A stretch of DNA of 64,000 nucleotides, taken from the NCBI RefSeq assembly GCF_030052815.1, contig NC_079507.1:52897571-52961570 (forward strand). The letters are read 5' to 3'. Origin of the DNA: Hevea brasiliensis. Its lineage: Eukaryota; Streptophyta; Magnoliopsida; Malpighiales; Euphorbiaceae. A model generated the notes under the pieces. That model made no database searches, was not told the DNA's origin, and was given only the letters and a program-made list of their open reading frames with translations. Made by a program: the position numbers and the translations under genes. This document shows, piece after piece, positions 24,227-37,254 of the stretch; positions within the stretch are counted from its first letter, which is position 1; each line of letters begins with the position of its first letter.

Positions 24227-24724
24227 CTCCCTCAAAAAGAGTTTTAAATTGGAAACCAAGCTGCCAAAACTAATACAAATCAACATTAAAACTTTGACCA
24301 ATAATTTATTTTTAAAAACTTTTAATTTTAATGCCACATCAAATTTTCAGAAATTTAATCAATTAACTATTAATTTGACTTAATTTTTAATGGAAATGAT
24401 GAATTCCCATTTTCTTGAGAGAGAGGAACAAGTGATTCTCCCATTTGAGGGAATTATCCATATCATGTCACATCACTTGCTTTGTAAAAACGAGTGTCAA
24501 CTCAAAAAAAATTAAAAATTAAATTATTAATTTAGAAATTAAGATATTGGGTTCTTAAAAAAATTATCCGGATGGTTAATCACCAGCTCATATTCATTTT
24601 TTCTTCTTAATTAAGAATATAAATCATAAAAAGTGTTTTTTCTTTTTTAAACCTTTTTTTTTATAATCAATAATTTCCTAAAGTAGACCTAGTGGATATA
24701 TAAAAGTAGTCAATTATTTGTATA
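24227..24724. other. intergenic DNA
   Basis: Nothing recognised between two insertions. Confidence 0.5.
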
Positions 24725-24734
24725 AAATTTGTAC

Positions 24735-25516
24735 GAAATAAGGTTTAAGTTGGTTTTTATATTTATTGAAGAGGTTTAATTTAGTCTATTTTTAATTTTT
24801 TGTTTAATTTAACACATAAATTTTGATTTATGTTTAAATTAGTCTAATTAATAAAAATATTATTTTTTAATATTAAAATATAATATAAAAATAATTTATT
24901 TAATATTTTAATTATATAAATTATACAATATAAAAATAATATTTTAATATTAACAAAAGTCATTTTTAATATTATTTAAACAAAATAATTAAATATTAAA
25001 ATATTTAATTATTTTGTTTAAATAATATTAAAAATGACTTTTGTTAATATTAAAATATTATTTTTATATTGTATAATTAATTAATTTGTTTATATATCAA
25101 ATAATTTATTTAAATAAATTATTTAATATTTAATTATTTTTAATATTAAAATATTATTTTTCTATTGTATAATTAATTAAATAAAAATATTATTTTTGTT
25201 ATTCAATATTATTAATTGGAATAGTAATAATTTTTAATTTTAATTAATTATATGAAAATATAAAAATATTTTTTTATATTTTCAGTTTAATTAATAATAT
25301 TGAATAATAAAAATAATATTTTTATTTTTATTAATTAATTATACAATATAAAAATAATATTTTAATATTAAAAAAATAATTAAATAATTATATTTTTTAT
25401 TAATTAGATTAATTTGAACATAAATCAAAATTTATGAATTAAATTAAACTAAAAATTAAAAATAAATTAAATTAAACCTCTTTTCAATAAGCAGCGAGCA
25501 ATTTGAACCTTATTCC
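24735..25516. mobile_element. foldback MITE (782 bp), Mutator-like by its 10-bp target duplication
   Basis: Exact 10-bp copies of aaatttgtac flank the element at 24725-24734 and 25517-25526. The ends are inverted: gaaataaggtttaa on the left against ttgaaccttattcc on the right. Complementarity continues inward for over 130 bp (gaggtttaatttag and aattaaacctc, then around aaattttgatttatg). The middle contains a perfect 79-bp inverted repeat (24919-24997 and 25000-25078) with a 2-base loop, and another pair of roughly 35-bp arms near 25195 and 25290. It has no coding capacity. A target duplication of 9-11 bp is typical of Mutator-like elements; the superfamily is inferred from that alone. Confidence 0.8.
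24919..25078. repeat. perfect 79-bp palindrome with 2-base loop
   Basis: The left arm begins aattatacaatataaaaata and the right arm ends in its exact reverse complement; the arms meet at aa (24998-24999). I checked all 79 positions by hand and found no mismatch. Confidence 0.9.
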
Positions 25517-25736
25517 AAATTTGTACACTTTAGCATAAAGAATGATGTCATTATAATTTCATTAATTAATCACTAATACCCATAAATTAAAACAATAAAA
25601 AAAACCAAATTAAATCACATCAGTTAACTGCATGGCCAACCAGTCCTACCATACCTATCTTAGAAAGATCGAACCATTCATAACCAATTTCACGTTCCCT
25701 TTAATGAACTCGTAAGTAAATAATATATATCTTTAT

Positions 25737-28700
25737 TGTAACACCTCTATTTGTATAGTATAATACATTTTATTATTTCAGTGACTGGTGTCAGTTTGGA
25801 TAATTAAGGAAATTAGAACTATGTCTAAAACATATAGATAAGCATTGAACTCAAATAAATAGTGATTACCTGTTAGGTAAGTATAAATAAGAAAAACAGA
25901 ACATAAAAGGTTAAAATGAATCGGGAGTCACAGCGATGGGTGACCTTCCCGGGAAGTGACTGCGAGGTCAGTCTTAACCCGAATTTTGAACCGAAAAATG
26001 TGATGCTGCGGTCCTTAGGACTATTGCGAACACAGTGAAAAAAAGAAAATCACAGAAAAGAATTGTTAAGCACGTCAAATAATTAGGTTAGGGATCCGGA
26101 AGAAATATTGAATAACTAGCAAACTGGATCAGACTGGCGAGGGACATTTGATCAATTCACCCCTAGAGCTGACTCCTGACCTAACTGTCCAATAAAATCG
26201 GAGAAATGAAAAATTTGGAATAGAGGATTAAATTAAAGAAGAATAGAAAAATGGAGGAAATAGAAAAAGAAAAGAAAAAAAGTGGATTATCACATCATCA
26301 TCTTACCTCATGCATGATGCAATAATTTCTAAATTTTAAAATTTGATATTAGGGGGATAATTATAACTTAAAAGACAATTAAAATAAAATGAAAATCAAT
26401 TTTTTTTACTTGGTCTTCTTCAAGAGTCGTAGCCTTCTTCCTCACCTCTCTGTCTCTTTCCATTTCCACCTCCATTAAAGCTTGAATACAAGCTTGATTT
26501 CACTCAACAAAACCCTAAATTCCCCAAAATTAATCCATAAAAACTTGTTATCTTCACTTGAGGAGGCATTAGAAGAAGGAAAGAAAAGAAGAAAAAGAAG
26601 AAAGCGAATAATTGAAAGTCAAGTAGAGGTTAGTAATTTAAGTTGAAAATTTTAGTTTATTATTTGTGTGTTTAGCTCAATTAACCTAGAACTCAAATTA
26701 AAAATAAAAAGAAAACACATATGGGGGATTGATTGGGATTTCGGCCAGCCAAAGGTGGAGTTGGAATTGAATGAATTTGATGCATTTAAATGGTTGTTTA
26801 GGTTGAATTATGTATGTAGACCATGGATATATATTTTGATTTCATTAGATATTAAATTTATGTAATTAGGGTTCTTGAGCATGTGAAAATTTGGAGAAAA
26901 TTTGGGGAATTAGTCAATTGATGCAATTGACCTTAGTTGAGTTGAGAAATGGTCAATTGGGACCATTTGGGGTGTGTGTGAATTGGTAGAGCCAAATTAT
27001 AATTTGGATTGGTTAGTGTTCATATTTTGGCAGCTTGACCTAGGTCCCTTTCAAAGACCAAAACTGAAAATTTACCAACCCAATTGGTATGACGCTAATT
27101 GGGAATGAAAACAGACACATAATGGCACATTTTTCATTGAGGAATCATGCCCAGCAAATGACCATAACATAGTGAACAATTAGGTCAAATTCGGGTGTAG
27201 TACACTGCCACTGTACCAAAATTACCAAATAAACAGTATTTGTTCATTTGGCCATAATTTGGGCTATACAGATCCAAATGACCTGATTTTTGTGGCATTG
27301 GAAAGGTATGACATAGCACTATAACTTTCATGAAGAACACCAACCCAAATTCTGCCCATAACTAAGTCATTTGGCCACCCAAATTTAGTAATCCAAAACT
27401 GCCAGAACCAAATTAGGTGCCCAGAAAATCTGGGTTAGACCAATTCGGCCAACCATGTTCAAATGGCCATATCTTGGGCTAAAAAACTCCAAATGGAGTG
27501 ATTCAAAAAAAGGAATTATAGTTAAGACAATAAGGAACAAGTTTTATGAAGAACACTTTACCAAATTCTCACAGCAACATGACCAATGGAATAGTACAAT
27601 ACAGGACATCAAATCTGGAAATTTTGAAATTGTACCTAAGAGACCTAAAATTTGAAGAAACAATCAAAACCAACAAATTAGGCACCCAAAATGTGGTATG
27701 TGGGAGTAATTGGATTTCCCATACCTATTAAGCATAAAAAAGTCAATATTTTGACTTGAATAATACCATGAATAGTAACCCTAAAATAAAAATCTCCAAG
27801 AACGTTAGTTTAAGCATGTTATGGCCAGAATTGAGCATATAGGAATTAATTATTGGATTTATTGTGAGATAAGGCACTGAAACACTGTCAATTGTGTGTT
27901 TCAGCTGAAAAAGCCCCGAAAGGGACAAAGAACCGAGTCAAGGCCTAAAGGCGACTCATATCAGGTCTGTGCACAGTAATTTTTGTTTAAATATATGATT
28001 CTTGAAAATTTGATTTTTGAATTAATTATGAATTGTGTTGCCATTTATGATTGTGAATATGACTTTGGAAATTGACCAGATTTCTCACAAATTATTTGAA
28101 TAAATTGTTTTGAATTGATTTTGTGTTCACACTTAGCATGACAGTACCACATCATTCCTCCTCCATTTATGGGGTTGAGATCATTTATTTTCCTCCCTCT
28201 CTGGCTTACCAGTTGAGGTCGAGATCGGATGAGTACTCATTAGCTAGCTAGCCACCTCTTTCATTGATTTCGATTAGTGAGGTTGTAGATTGCTTTGTCG
28301 TGGTGTACAATACGACATTAATAAAAAATTTTGTGTCATGGCTTAAGTTATGTATGAATTGGCATCACTGTATTTATTAAATTGTTTGACCAAAATGGTG
28401 CTATAATGAGCTTTGAAAAATTGTGAAATGTGATTGTGAAAATTTTGAATTGTGAATTGTTCATAAATATTTTATATTACGCATTTTACATATTATTGTG
28501 CACCACTGAGTATTTTTATACTCAGCGATAGCTCCTTTTGTTATTGCAGATAAAGGCAAGGAAAAAGCAGCAGAGTGAGCTGCTGATTGTGGAGACTACC
28601 CAGAGACTTTTGTACGGATATTTAATTATACCTTTGTAATTTCTTGATGTAAATAATTTTGTAGTCATATGTACTTTTGTTACTGAGTAGTTGTACAGTT

Positions 28701-29174
28701 AATGTGTAATACTATTGTCTTTTGGATTTAACTGCAAATGTAAATTTCTTATTTTGAATGCAATGTGCATAGCTTATTTTGAACTATTGAGATAAAATTT
28801 TATTTTGAACTGTGGAGATTGGATGGATTTGTGTTGATTGAGTGATTTGGTGGTTGAGATTTGATGAAGTGCTATTATTGGAAGTGTTTTTTCACAGGTA
28901 AATTTTTGGTTTTTCTCAATTACTGCTGGCAATCTGCAGAAATTTTTCCAGAATTTGCGAAAAAATAAAATTGATCAAAAATTTTACATAGCTTTTCAAC
29001 TTCAATTAAATGTTTTTAGTTCCTACAAAAAATGCTCACCACTTTCAAAAAGTAAGAAAATGGTTTTAAAATCCCTTGTAGTGTACTTAATGGGTTATCG
29101 GTAGGTGAAGTTCGGTAAGTCATTAGGTATACTACAGGATCATGTTATGCATTACATAGGGGTAAGGTGTGACA
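25737..29174 (+). repeat. 5' LTR of the chromovirus (3.44 kb)
   Basis: It begins tgtaacacctctatttgtat and ends ggtaaggtgtgaca. It is homologous along its length to the solo LTRs at 35735-39403 and 50204-53870, most closely to the second of these between its 27.88 and 28.6 kb. It holds a tataaataag box about 145 bp from its start, a G/C-rich hairpin block (about 25920-26020), two degenerate internal repeat units, and a hairpin ctgagtat-tttt-atactcag at about 28507-28526. Confidence 0.85.
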
Positions 29175-29182
29175 TGTTTTGG

Positions 29183-29194
29183 TGGTATCAGAGC
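29183..29194 (+). promoter_or_regulatory. primer-binding site (initiator Met tRNA type)
   Basis: The sequence tggtatcagagc lies eight bases after the 5' LTR end. Confidence 0.88.
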
Positions 29195-29528
29195 ATGGTT
29201 TTAAAATGAATTTTGATTGTGGTTTTAAAATGAATTTTGATTGTGTATGTGTATATTTCCTTTGAGAAGTACAACTGCTCAAGTGTCCTAAATTGATACA
29301 TATGACATATTTACATCATGAATATGCATTAATGGAGGTCAACCTCCTTGTGTTTGATCTCAGGAACTAGAAATTCTTAAAAATGGAATGGAAGAGGGAG
29401 ATCATTCCATAGAGTAATCTGTCGAGGCTGAGGCCCAAGGAGAAGCCCCGGCACTCCAGAATGTGAGTGGGTCAGCCACTCTAACTCCTCCTCAAGCACC
29501 GTAGTTTCCTGCTCAATTTGCACAATAG
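29195..29528 (+). other. leader between the primer-binding site and gag
   Basis: It contains a direct repeat of about 23 bp around gttttaaaatgaattttgat (29199-29243). No gene is seen. Confidence 0.5.
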
Positions 29529-30480
29529 ATGGCTGTGTTCTTTCAACAAATGGCAGAAAATGTACCACCACAAGCTCAGATGCAAGCACCAGCAGCACAA
29601 CCACAGCCCTCGGCTCGGCAATATAAAAAATTAATGAAATTTAGGGCTACTGAGTTCAAGGGCACCGTGGATCCATTGGAAGCAGAACAGTGGCTAGAAC
29701 GGATGGAAAGGGTATTCAGAAAGCTGCAATGTGCCGAGGAATTAAAATTTGAATACTCAGTATCTTTTCTGCAAGGGGATGCATATGAATGGTGGAAGAC
29801 CATCCCCCACATCCTGGTTGAGCCCCCCTGTTCTTACATGGGCAGACATCCTAAGGGAGTTCAGATAGAAATGGGTCCCCGATACTTACATTGACATGAA
29901 AGTGCAAGAATTTTTGAATTTGAAGCAAGGGGATAAGACCATAGCAGAATATGAGCGGGACTTCTCAAGGCTAAGCCACTATGTTGGAAGCTTGGTCTCC
30001 ACCCCCAGAGATAGATGCAAGAGATTTGAGGCCGGGTTAAGGCCTACATTGAGAATGTAAGTAGTGAGGTTTCGACACCAGAATTTTTCTGAGTTAATAT
30101 TACAAGCCTTGGAATGCAAAAGGATAGAAATGGAAGGGTCAGTGAAGAAGAATACCCAAGAGAAAGAGAAAACCGAGAAAGCTACTGGCTAACCTACTGA
30201 GAGCAGTTCTGGGAAGCAAAAACAATCTGGGCGATCCAGCTCCCGCTGATCTGGTAGAGCAGATTCTCTGGCCAAAGACCACCCCGGTCTGGTCAGCAGA
30301 CTCAGCATGTATCTTGAGGAGCGTTATCAGTCCGGCAATGCGAGACTTGTGGTAGAACACACGGTGGGGTGTGTTTTAAGGCCACCAGTGCATGCTTTAA
30401 CTGTGGAGGGACCGGACATTTTGCCAAGGATTGTACTAGTCCATGCCGATCTGGACCTCCTACCACATCGAAGGGATAAG
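29529..30480 (+). pseudogene. gag of the chromovirus, frameshifted
   Basis: The first frame (29529-29894) has the retrotransposon gag core: MKFRATEFKGTVDPLEAEQW, MERVFRKLQC and SFLQGDAYEWW. The next part (AEYERDFSRLSHYV, GLRPTLRM) is in another frame. A CCHC zinc knuckle, CFNCGGTGHFAKDC, is at 30393-30434 in yet another. At least two shifts and several stops break it. The role would be particle assembly and RNA binding. Confidence 0.85.
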
Positions 30481-30608
30481 CCCAAGTCTCTACACCGAGA
30501 GGGTCACAGTCATCTGGTAGAGGTAGAGGTAGAGGCAAAGGTAGGGGTAGCACCCCAGGAAGTCAAAGTACTGTTAACCAGCCAGAATCCAGTGGCACAC
30601 CAGCCAGA

Positions 30609-32784
30609 GTGTATACAATGCGTCAGAGGGAGGAGGCTGAAACATCAGATGTACTAGCTGGTATTTTCTCAATCCTTGACCAAGACGTATATGTGCTATT
30701 TAATCCTGGCTCCACACATTCATATGTCAGTGCTAGTGTGATTTGTTCTACTGCTATTCCGTGTGTAAGAATGGACTATGATGTGCTAATAACTAATCCA
30801 TTAGGCCAGGAGGTCAGGGTAAATAGAATATATAGGGATTTTCCTTTGGTGATCCAAGGACACACTTTTCTGTCCGACCTGATTGAAATGCCCTTTAGAG
30901 ATTTTGACATCATCTTGGGCATGGATTGGTTAGCCAGGCATCACACTATGATTGACTGTAGGCTGAAGACAGTCACTTTAGGTCTCCCTCAGTATGGTGA
31001 TGTGGTAATACACGGGGAGAGGCAATTATTGCCATCAAACATCATTTCAGCTACACTGGCCAGAAAGATGATTAGAAAAGGGTGTGAAGCATACTTGGCA
31101 CATGTGATGGACACCCAAGTGGGGAGTCCAGCGTTAAGGGACATCCCTACTGTATGTGATTATCCGGACGTGTTTCCTAATGAGTTGCCAGGATTGCCTC
31201 TGGAGAGAGAGGTACAGTTTGAAATTGATGTCATGCCTGGTGTGGACCCAATCTCCATAACACTATATAGAATGGCACCAGCAGAACTGAAAGAATTGAA
31301 AGCACAGTTGCAAGAGTTGCTGGACAAAGGCTTTATCCACCCTAGTGTGTCACCTTAGGGAGCACCAGTGTTGTTTGTTAAGAAGAAAGATGACACTCTC
31401 CGCTTATGTATTAACTACCGACAGTTGAATAAGGTGATAATAAAGAATAGATATCCATTGCCCTGCATTGATGACTTGTTTGATCAGTTGAGGGGTGCAG
31501 CTGTGTTCTCCAAAATTGACCTAAAATCTGATTATTATCAACTGAAAATACAAGAGCAGAGTATTCCTAAAACTGCCTTTAGAACCCACTATGGCCATTA
31601 TGAGTTTTTGGTCATGCCATTCGGGTTAACCAATGCTCCAGTTGCATTTATGGATCTGATGAACACTATCTTCAGACCATACCACAACCAGTTTGTAGTG
31701 GTGTTTATTGATGACATCTTGGTTTATTCGAGAAGTGCAGAGGAGCATGATAGACATCTGTGCATTGTATTGCAGACCTTAAGGGAGAAACAGCTATACG
31801 TCAAATTGTCGAAGTGTGAATTTTGGCTGAAAGAAATATCCTTTTTGGGGCATATAGTATCAGCTGAGGGCATCAAGGTAGATCTAAGTAAGATGCTGTC
31901 CTAAATTGGAAGCCACACAAAAATGTTACAAAGATTCATAGTTTTCTGGGTTTAGCTAGATACTACTGTCGTTTTGTGAAAGGGTTCTCCATGTTGGTAT
32001 CTCCATTGACCAAGCTACTTTGAAAAGATGTGAAATTTCAGTGGACTGACAAATGCCAGCAGAGTTTTGATGCATTGAAGAAATGTTTGACTGAGGCTCC
32101 AGTTCTGACTTTACCTACCCTGGGTAAAGAATACATAGTATATAGCGATGCTTCTCATAATGGGTTAGGTTGTGTGCTGATACAAGATTAGAATGTCATT
32201 GCATATGCATCACGCTAGCTGAAACCGCATGAGAGGAATTATCCAACACATGAATTGGAGCTAGTAGCTATTGTTTTTGCTTTTAAGATCTGGAGACACT
32301 ACTTATATGGGAAGAAGTGTTATATCTACACAGATCATAAGAGTTTGAAGTATCTGAGCACTCAGAAAGAGCTAAATTTGAGATAGAGGAGATGGTTAGA
32401 ATTGATTAAGGACTATGATTATCTGATAGACTATCAGCCAGGAAAGGCAAATGTTGTGGCTGACGCCTTAAGTCGTAAGACTATGGCAAATCTACAGGTT
32501 TCTCCTTTGTCTATGGTACAAGAGTTGAGAGCATTGCATGCCAGCTTAGAGATTAATGACGAGGGGCAGATAGCAGTTGCATGGCATGTACATCCAGTGT
32601 TGATTGATTAGATCAGAATAGCTGCTCAGAATGACCAAAAACATCAGAAGCTATTAGAAGAAGTCAGACAGGATAAGAAACCAGAATTCTCAGTGAGAGA
32701 TGATGGCCTACTGCTACACCAGGGCAAAATGTGCGTTCCTAATGATGTAAATTTGAGACAGATCATTATGAAGGAAGCACATGA
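30609..32784 (+). pseudogene. pol of the chromovirus (protease, RT, RNase H, start of integrase), broken
   Basis: The protease has VLFNPGSTHSY, where the catalytic aspartate is asparagine (codon aat at 30702-30704, one G-to-A step from gat). ILGMDWLARH follows. The reverse transcriptase starts near 31140 (CDYPDVFPNELPGLP) and has [24 protein letters not shown] and the catalytic [13 protein letters not shown] at 31356-31358 splits it between SP and GAPVLFV. RNase H (YSDASHNGLGCVL, then TDHKSLKYL) has further TAG codons and a shift near 31900. The last part (KANVVADALSRK, then DDGLLLHQGKMCVP) leads into the integrase zinc-binding region, where the CACTA element cuts it. It cannot make active enzyme. 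Confidence 0.88.
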
Positions 32785-32797
32785 CACTACAAGAAAA
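32785..32797 (+). repeat. CACTA left terminal inverted repeat
   Basis: cactacaagaaaa, directly abutting the interrupted chromovirus integrase region. Confidence 0.9.
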
Positions 32798-32814
32798 TTA
32801 ATATTTAACGAGAG

Positions 32815-33400
32815 GAAAAATCATCTTTAAAAGTTAAAAACTGGTCGTTAATAATAATTAACAACCACAAAAGTTGGTCGTTAAGTCGTCGTTATAGGCT
32901 CCGTCGTTAAAAAGTTTAACGAGGACTTTATATAACTCGTCGTTGATACTAATAACGAGGACACAATAAGCGATTGTTAAAATTATAGTATTAACGACTA
33001 TTTTAGCCGTCATTAATGTTATTAACAACGGAGAAAATGGTCATCAAATTTAAATTAAAAGATCGTTATTTTACAATGTAACGGCCTCTAAAAACTATTA
33101 ACAATGAAAAAATTGGTCGTTAAAAAATATTAACAACAGCAAATAATGCTTGTTAATGGTTATTAACAATTAAAAAAAATCTCGTTAAAAAGTATTAACG
33201 AGAGCAAATGATGATCGTTAAAAATTACTAACGATAGTAAAAAGTAGTCGTTGAAAATAATTGAGGATGAACATTAAAAATTGATAACAACGATGCAAAA
33301 TGGTCGTTAAAAATGATTAACAATCATAAAAATAGTTGTGAAAACATATTAACAATAACAAAAAGAGATGATTAACAATCAATATGAATACAAAAATCAT
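32815..33400. repeat. CACTA subterminal repeats
   Basis: Around a dozen or more degenerate units contain ggtcgttaaaaa and its partial complement attaacaa/taacgag, spaced about 40-50 bp. In En/Spm elements such repeats bind the TNPA-type protein. The motif is decayed here (for example agtcgttgaaaa and gatcgttaaaaa variants). Confidence 0.8.
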
Positions 33401-35878
33401 CATTAATAATGATGATTTAATTGTGTTAACTTTTAAAACACTAAAAAATTTAATAAGCAATTAATAATAATAAATAATATGCTTCATAAATAAAATAACA
33501 TTCATACATCAATATGAAAAATGTCATAACAACCGTCTCAAATGTCGGTTTAATATTAATTATTTACACTTAATTTGTTTCTGTCAATAAGAAAACTATA
33601 AATACGTGAAGGCTGAAATAAAATTCAACAATATCTTCTAAGTTACTTTTGAACACCTTCACCCAAAAAAATTACTTCAATGCTTTCACTATTTGCATAA
33701 TCATATCTGCACCAAAATATAAAAATATAATTAGATTGCAACAACTATGAAATCCACTAATAGCTTGAAATGAGTTTCACATTTAACTTAAAATTTGTTA
33801 ATATTTTATTTCTAAACAGTTTAAGTATAATATATCAAATAAAAAATTCGGCAAAATTCCATTTGTATTTTGAATATTTTCAAAATTTCAAACAAATAAT
33901 TCAAATTCACAACTTGCATAAAATATAAATTCAAAAATATTCATCAACTTCCAATCTGATTTCTGTGCTCTTTAATTAAATTATATACATTTATCTTCAA
34001 TAAATATATAATAGTGAATATTTATTTCCATTTGTAAATGTACAACTTAAAATTTGACCTATATTAAAAACAATATAAAGAATATAGTAGATGAAAAAGA
34101 AGATAATTTACCTTATCACAATCATGTAGATTGATCTGTAGATAGAGAAGTTCTAGATGGAGCATTTGAGTATTGGCTCAATAATAAGTCCTCCAGGTGT
34201 TTCATCCTAGTTTCTACTTCAGACAAACGATCCTTAAGTAATCGATTCTCCTCTTGAAGGCCAACATTGGAATGAGATTTCTTAACTTCTTTTGCCTTTA
34301 TTTCACCCCCATAACCAATAACTTGATCACGATGTCGTGTTTCAAAACATTGTTCTACAACCTCCATATGAGACAAAGAAGGGTTGGATTGGATGACATC
34401 ACGTATTTGATCCTATAATAATTATGATTAATCAATGACACAAATAAAACAATTTATGAAAAGACAAAGATTTGCAATAAAAGTAATATAACATACATAT
34501 TTCTCTTGAAAATTAGAGTCAACCAAATTTGCACCCTTCTTATGAGTTTCAAAGAATATAGTTCCAATGTCTGGCGGATTGCCATCCTTGCCTCCCTTTA
34601 CAAAATACGATATTGTTACACAATATCATAATATATTTAATCTCTAAAATGCAAAAGCATGAAAAAATTTCACTAACATTACCAAATCATAGATAATTTG
34701 TCTGTAAGGTTTGCTACCAGTACGATGAAGCATAGTTAAATTTTTCCTATTTTCAGAGTTTCGAACACTTGTTTCCTACATTAAAAAAAGTATTTAAAAA
34801 CATTATGTTAACCCTTCTAAAAAATTATAAAACTAAAGATAAAAATACTTATATTTAATTTACATAATTTCTAATATTGGTAAAATAAAATGTCATACCT
34901 TAAATTTTTTGGTGCAAAAATGGTTCTTAACTAACCACTCCCAATCTTCTTGATGCATCCCTTGAGGAACATTTTTCAACATCTCTGGAAAAGAACCACA
35001 AGGCTTTATATTGTGGCGTTTCAAATCCCCTATCCAATTATTCCACAAATGATTCATATGCTCTAAAGTCTTTTCTCGATATAGCTCAATGTCAACATTT
35101 TTAAATTTCTCCTACAAAAAAAAAAAGAATGAATAAATAGATGCAAATTAAATTAATCCAATGTTTTATTCAAAGTAAAGGTACCTTAACTGAATCCCAC
35201 ATATGATCTTTTGCATCTTCTCCAATTTGCTTCCATGAGTGCACTCTTATTGGACAAATGTTTGGGTCACGCACTATTTTGCCCAAATGTCTTGACCATT
35301 CTGCATGATTTTCTCCAACAACTCGATTATTATAAAAAACCACATCCAGTTTCTCTCCATCCTTAAGTGCTGCAATCTTTTTACTCTTGTTCATTCCTCT
35401 TGTTTTTCTCTTCTTTTGTATAGTGGAAATACCTAAATAAAAAAGTCCTTAGAACTTCATTAATGATATAGAAATAATGCATCAATAATAAATATAAATT
35501 ATTAATAATACATATGACAATAATTATTTGAACCTTCTTGTGTTTCTTCCTGAGCCGGATTATTATTACTTTGATGTTGCCTTGTTGTATTACATTCTGC
35601 AGTATCAAAATCTATCAATATTAAAAATAAAAAGTAAATTATTAATGTAAACTAAATTCATAACCCTGAATGAAATAGAAAAATAGGAGTTGAACCTTTA
35701 TGCACTTGTTCAGGTATTTGTTCTTGTACTCCACTGTAACACCCCTATTGGTATAGCTTGGTATATTTCACTGTTCCGGTGATCGGTGTCGGTCCAGACA
35801 ATTAATGAGATTAGGACCACACTTAAGACAATTTGAGAAACCATAAACACAAATAATTAGTAATGTTTAATTAGTTAA

Positions 35879-35888
35879 CTATAAATAA
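35879..35888 (+). promoter_or_regulatory. conserved TATA-like box of the long-LTR family
   Basis: The box ctataaataag lies about 145 bp from the LTR start and is matched at the same place in the other two complete LTRs (about 25882 and 50346). If it is the promoter, U3 is very short and R/U5 is over 3 kb. Confidence 0.4.
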
Positions 35889-37223
35889 GAAAAACAGAAC
35901 ATAAGAGGTTAAACGAGCCGAGAGTCACAGCGATGAGTGACCTCCTCGGGAACGACTGCGAAGTCATTTTAAACTCAAATTTCGAACCGTAAAAAGTGAC
36001 GCTGCGGTCCTTAGGACCCTTATGGACACAGTGGAAAAGAGAAAATCACGAAAAAGAACTGTTAAGTCAGTCAAATAATTAGGTCAGGGAGCCGAAAGAA
36101 ATATGGAATTATTTGCAAACCGGGATGAACCGGCGAGGGGCGATTTGGTCAATTGACCCCGAGAGCTGACTCCTGACCTAACTGTCAAATAAAATCGGAG
36201 AAAAGAAAATTTCGGAATCGAGAATTAAATTAAAGAACTAATAGAAAAATAATAAATAGAAAAAAAAAAGAGAAAGAAGATGGAAAAGTCAAAGTTGATG
36301 ACATCATGAATGATGTCATAAACAAATTAATTAAGTGAATTATTTAATTGGACTTTTTGTGGTCTTCCATACACTAAAATAAATAAAGAAAAGAAATGAA
36401 AAAAAATCAATTTTGGTCTTCTTTCTTCCCTTTTGCCGTCCCATTCCTCTCTTCCCACTCCTTCACCATATTTCACCATTGTTAAGGGAATAAAAGCTTG
36501 AATTTCCCTATCTTAACCTATAAATTCACAAAGTCTCCACACAAAAATTTCTCCTTACATGTTGAGAGAGCATTAGAGAGTAAAAAAAAGAAGAAAGACT
36601 TGAAGAAAGGGGAGCCTAAAAATCCTCCAAGCAAGGTTAGTATATTAAACTCCTTACTTTCCATTTTAAATGCATAATTAGTGGTTGAAAGTGAGCTTAG
36701 AACTTGATTAAATGAAATAAAAACATGGGAGAAGGACCAAACTGAAATTTGGGCAGCTTGAGAGGAGTATGATTTACATGAATTTGATGCATTAGAATAA
36801 GTTTAAAAGCTTTGATTAGTGAATGGTTAAGGTTAAGTGCACTAGTTGTGATTTAATGCATGAGATGGAAGAGCTAGGGTTTGAATGTTAGGGTTTTGAG
36901 GCAAAAATTTGGAGAAGTGCATAAATGGAGTGTTGGACCTATTGTGAAGTGAAATAATGGTCAATTATGACCAAATAAGTTGTGTGGGAATGGTAGAAAA
37001 TTAAGCCAAATTCGTAGGTCAATGGTCATGCTGCTGGCAGCATGACCAAACCTACTTTGAAGAACCAAAACTCAAATTTTACAAGCCTAATGGATATGCC
37101 ACCAACTGGAGATGAAAATAGACATAAAAGAGCACAATTTTTATTAAGGAACCATGGCCAAAAACTGACCAAAACTTGGTGAAACAATTGACCAAAGTGA
37201 ATTGATAGCAGGCTGCCCCTGCA

Positions 37224-37254
37224 CCAAACTGACCAAATGAACAGTAACTGTTCA
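37224..37254. repeat. 31-base palindrome in solo LTR 1
   Basis: Two perfect 15-base arms, gaccaaatgaacagt and actgttcatttggtc, are separated by one A. The identical palindrome is in solo LTR 2 at about 51681-51711. A decayed version is in the chromovirus LTR at about 27228-27258. Coordinates are accurate to a few bases. Confidence 0.85.

Larger units (their letters stand above)
25737..32784 (+). mobile_element. 5' part of a long-LTR Ty3/gypsy chromovirus, interrupted by a CACTA element
   Basis: The parts are in order: a 3,438-bp 5' LTR, a primer-binding site, gag, protease, reverse transcriptase, RNase H and the first residues of integrase. The sequence stops at 32784, where a CACTA terminus begins. 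The remaining integrase, any chromodomain and the 3' LTR are not in the window. Long LTRs, the tRNA-Met primer site and the pol motifs suggest the Tekay/Del lineage, which is an inference. All reading frames are broken. Confidence 0.85.

Noticed and set aside
30139..30553. Minus-strand frames over chromovirus gag
   Set aside because: Shadows of the zinc-knuckle and basic region on the opposite strand.
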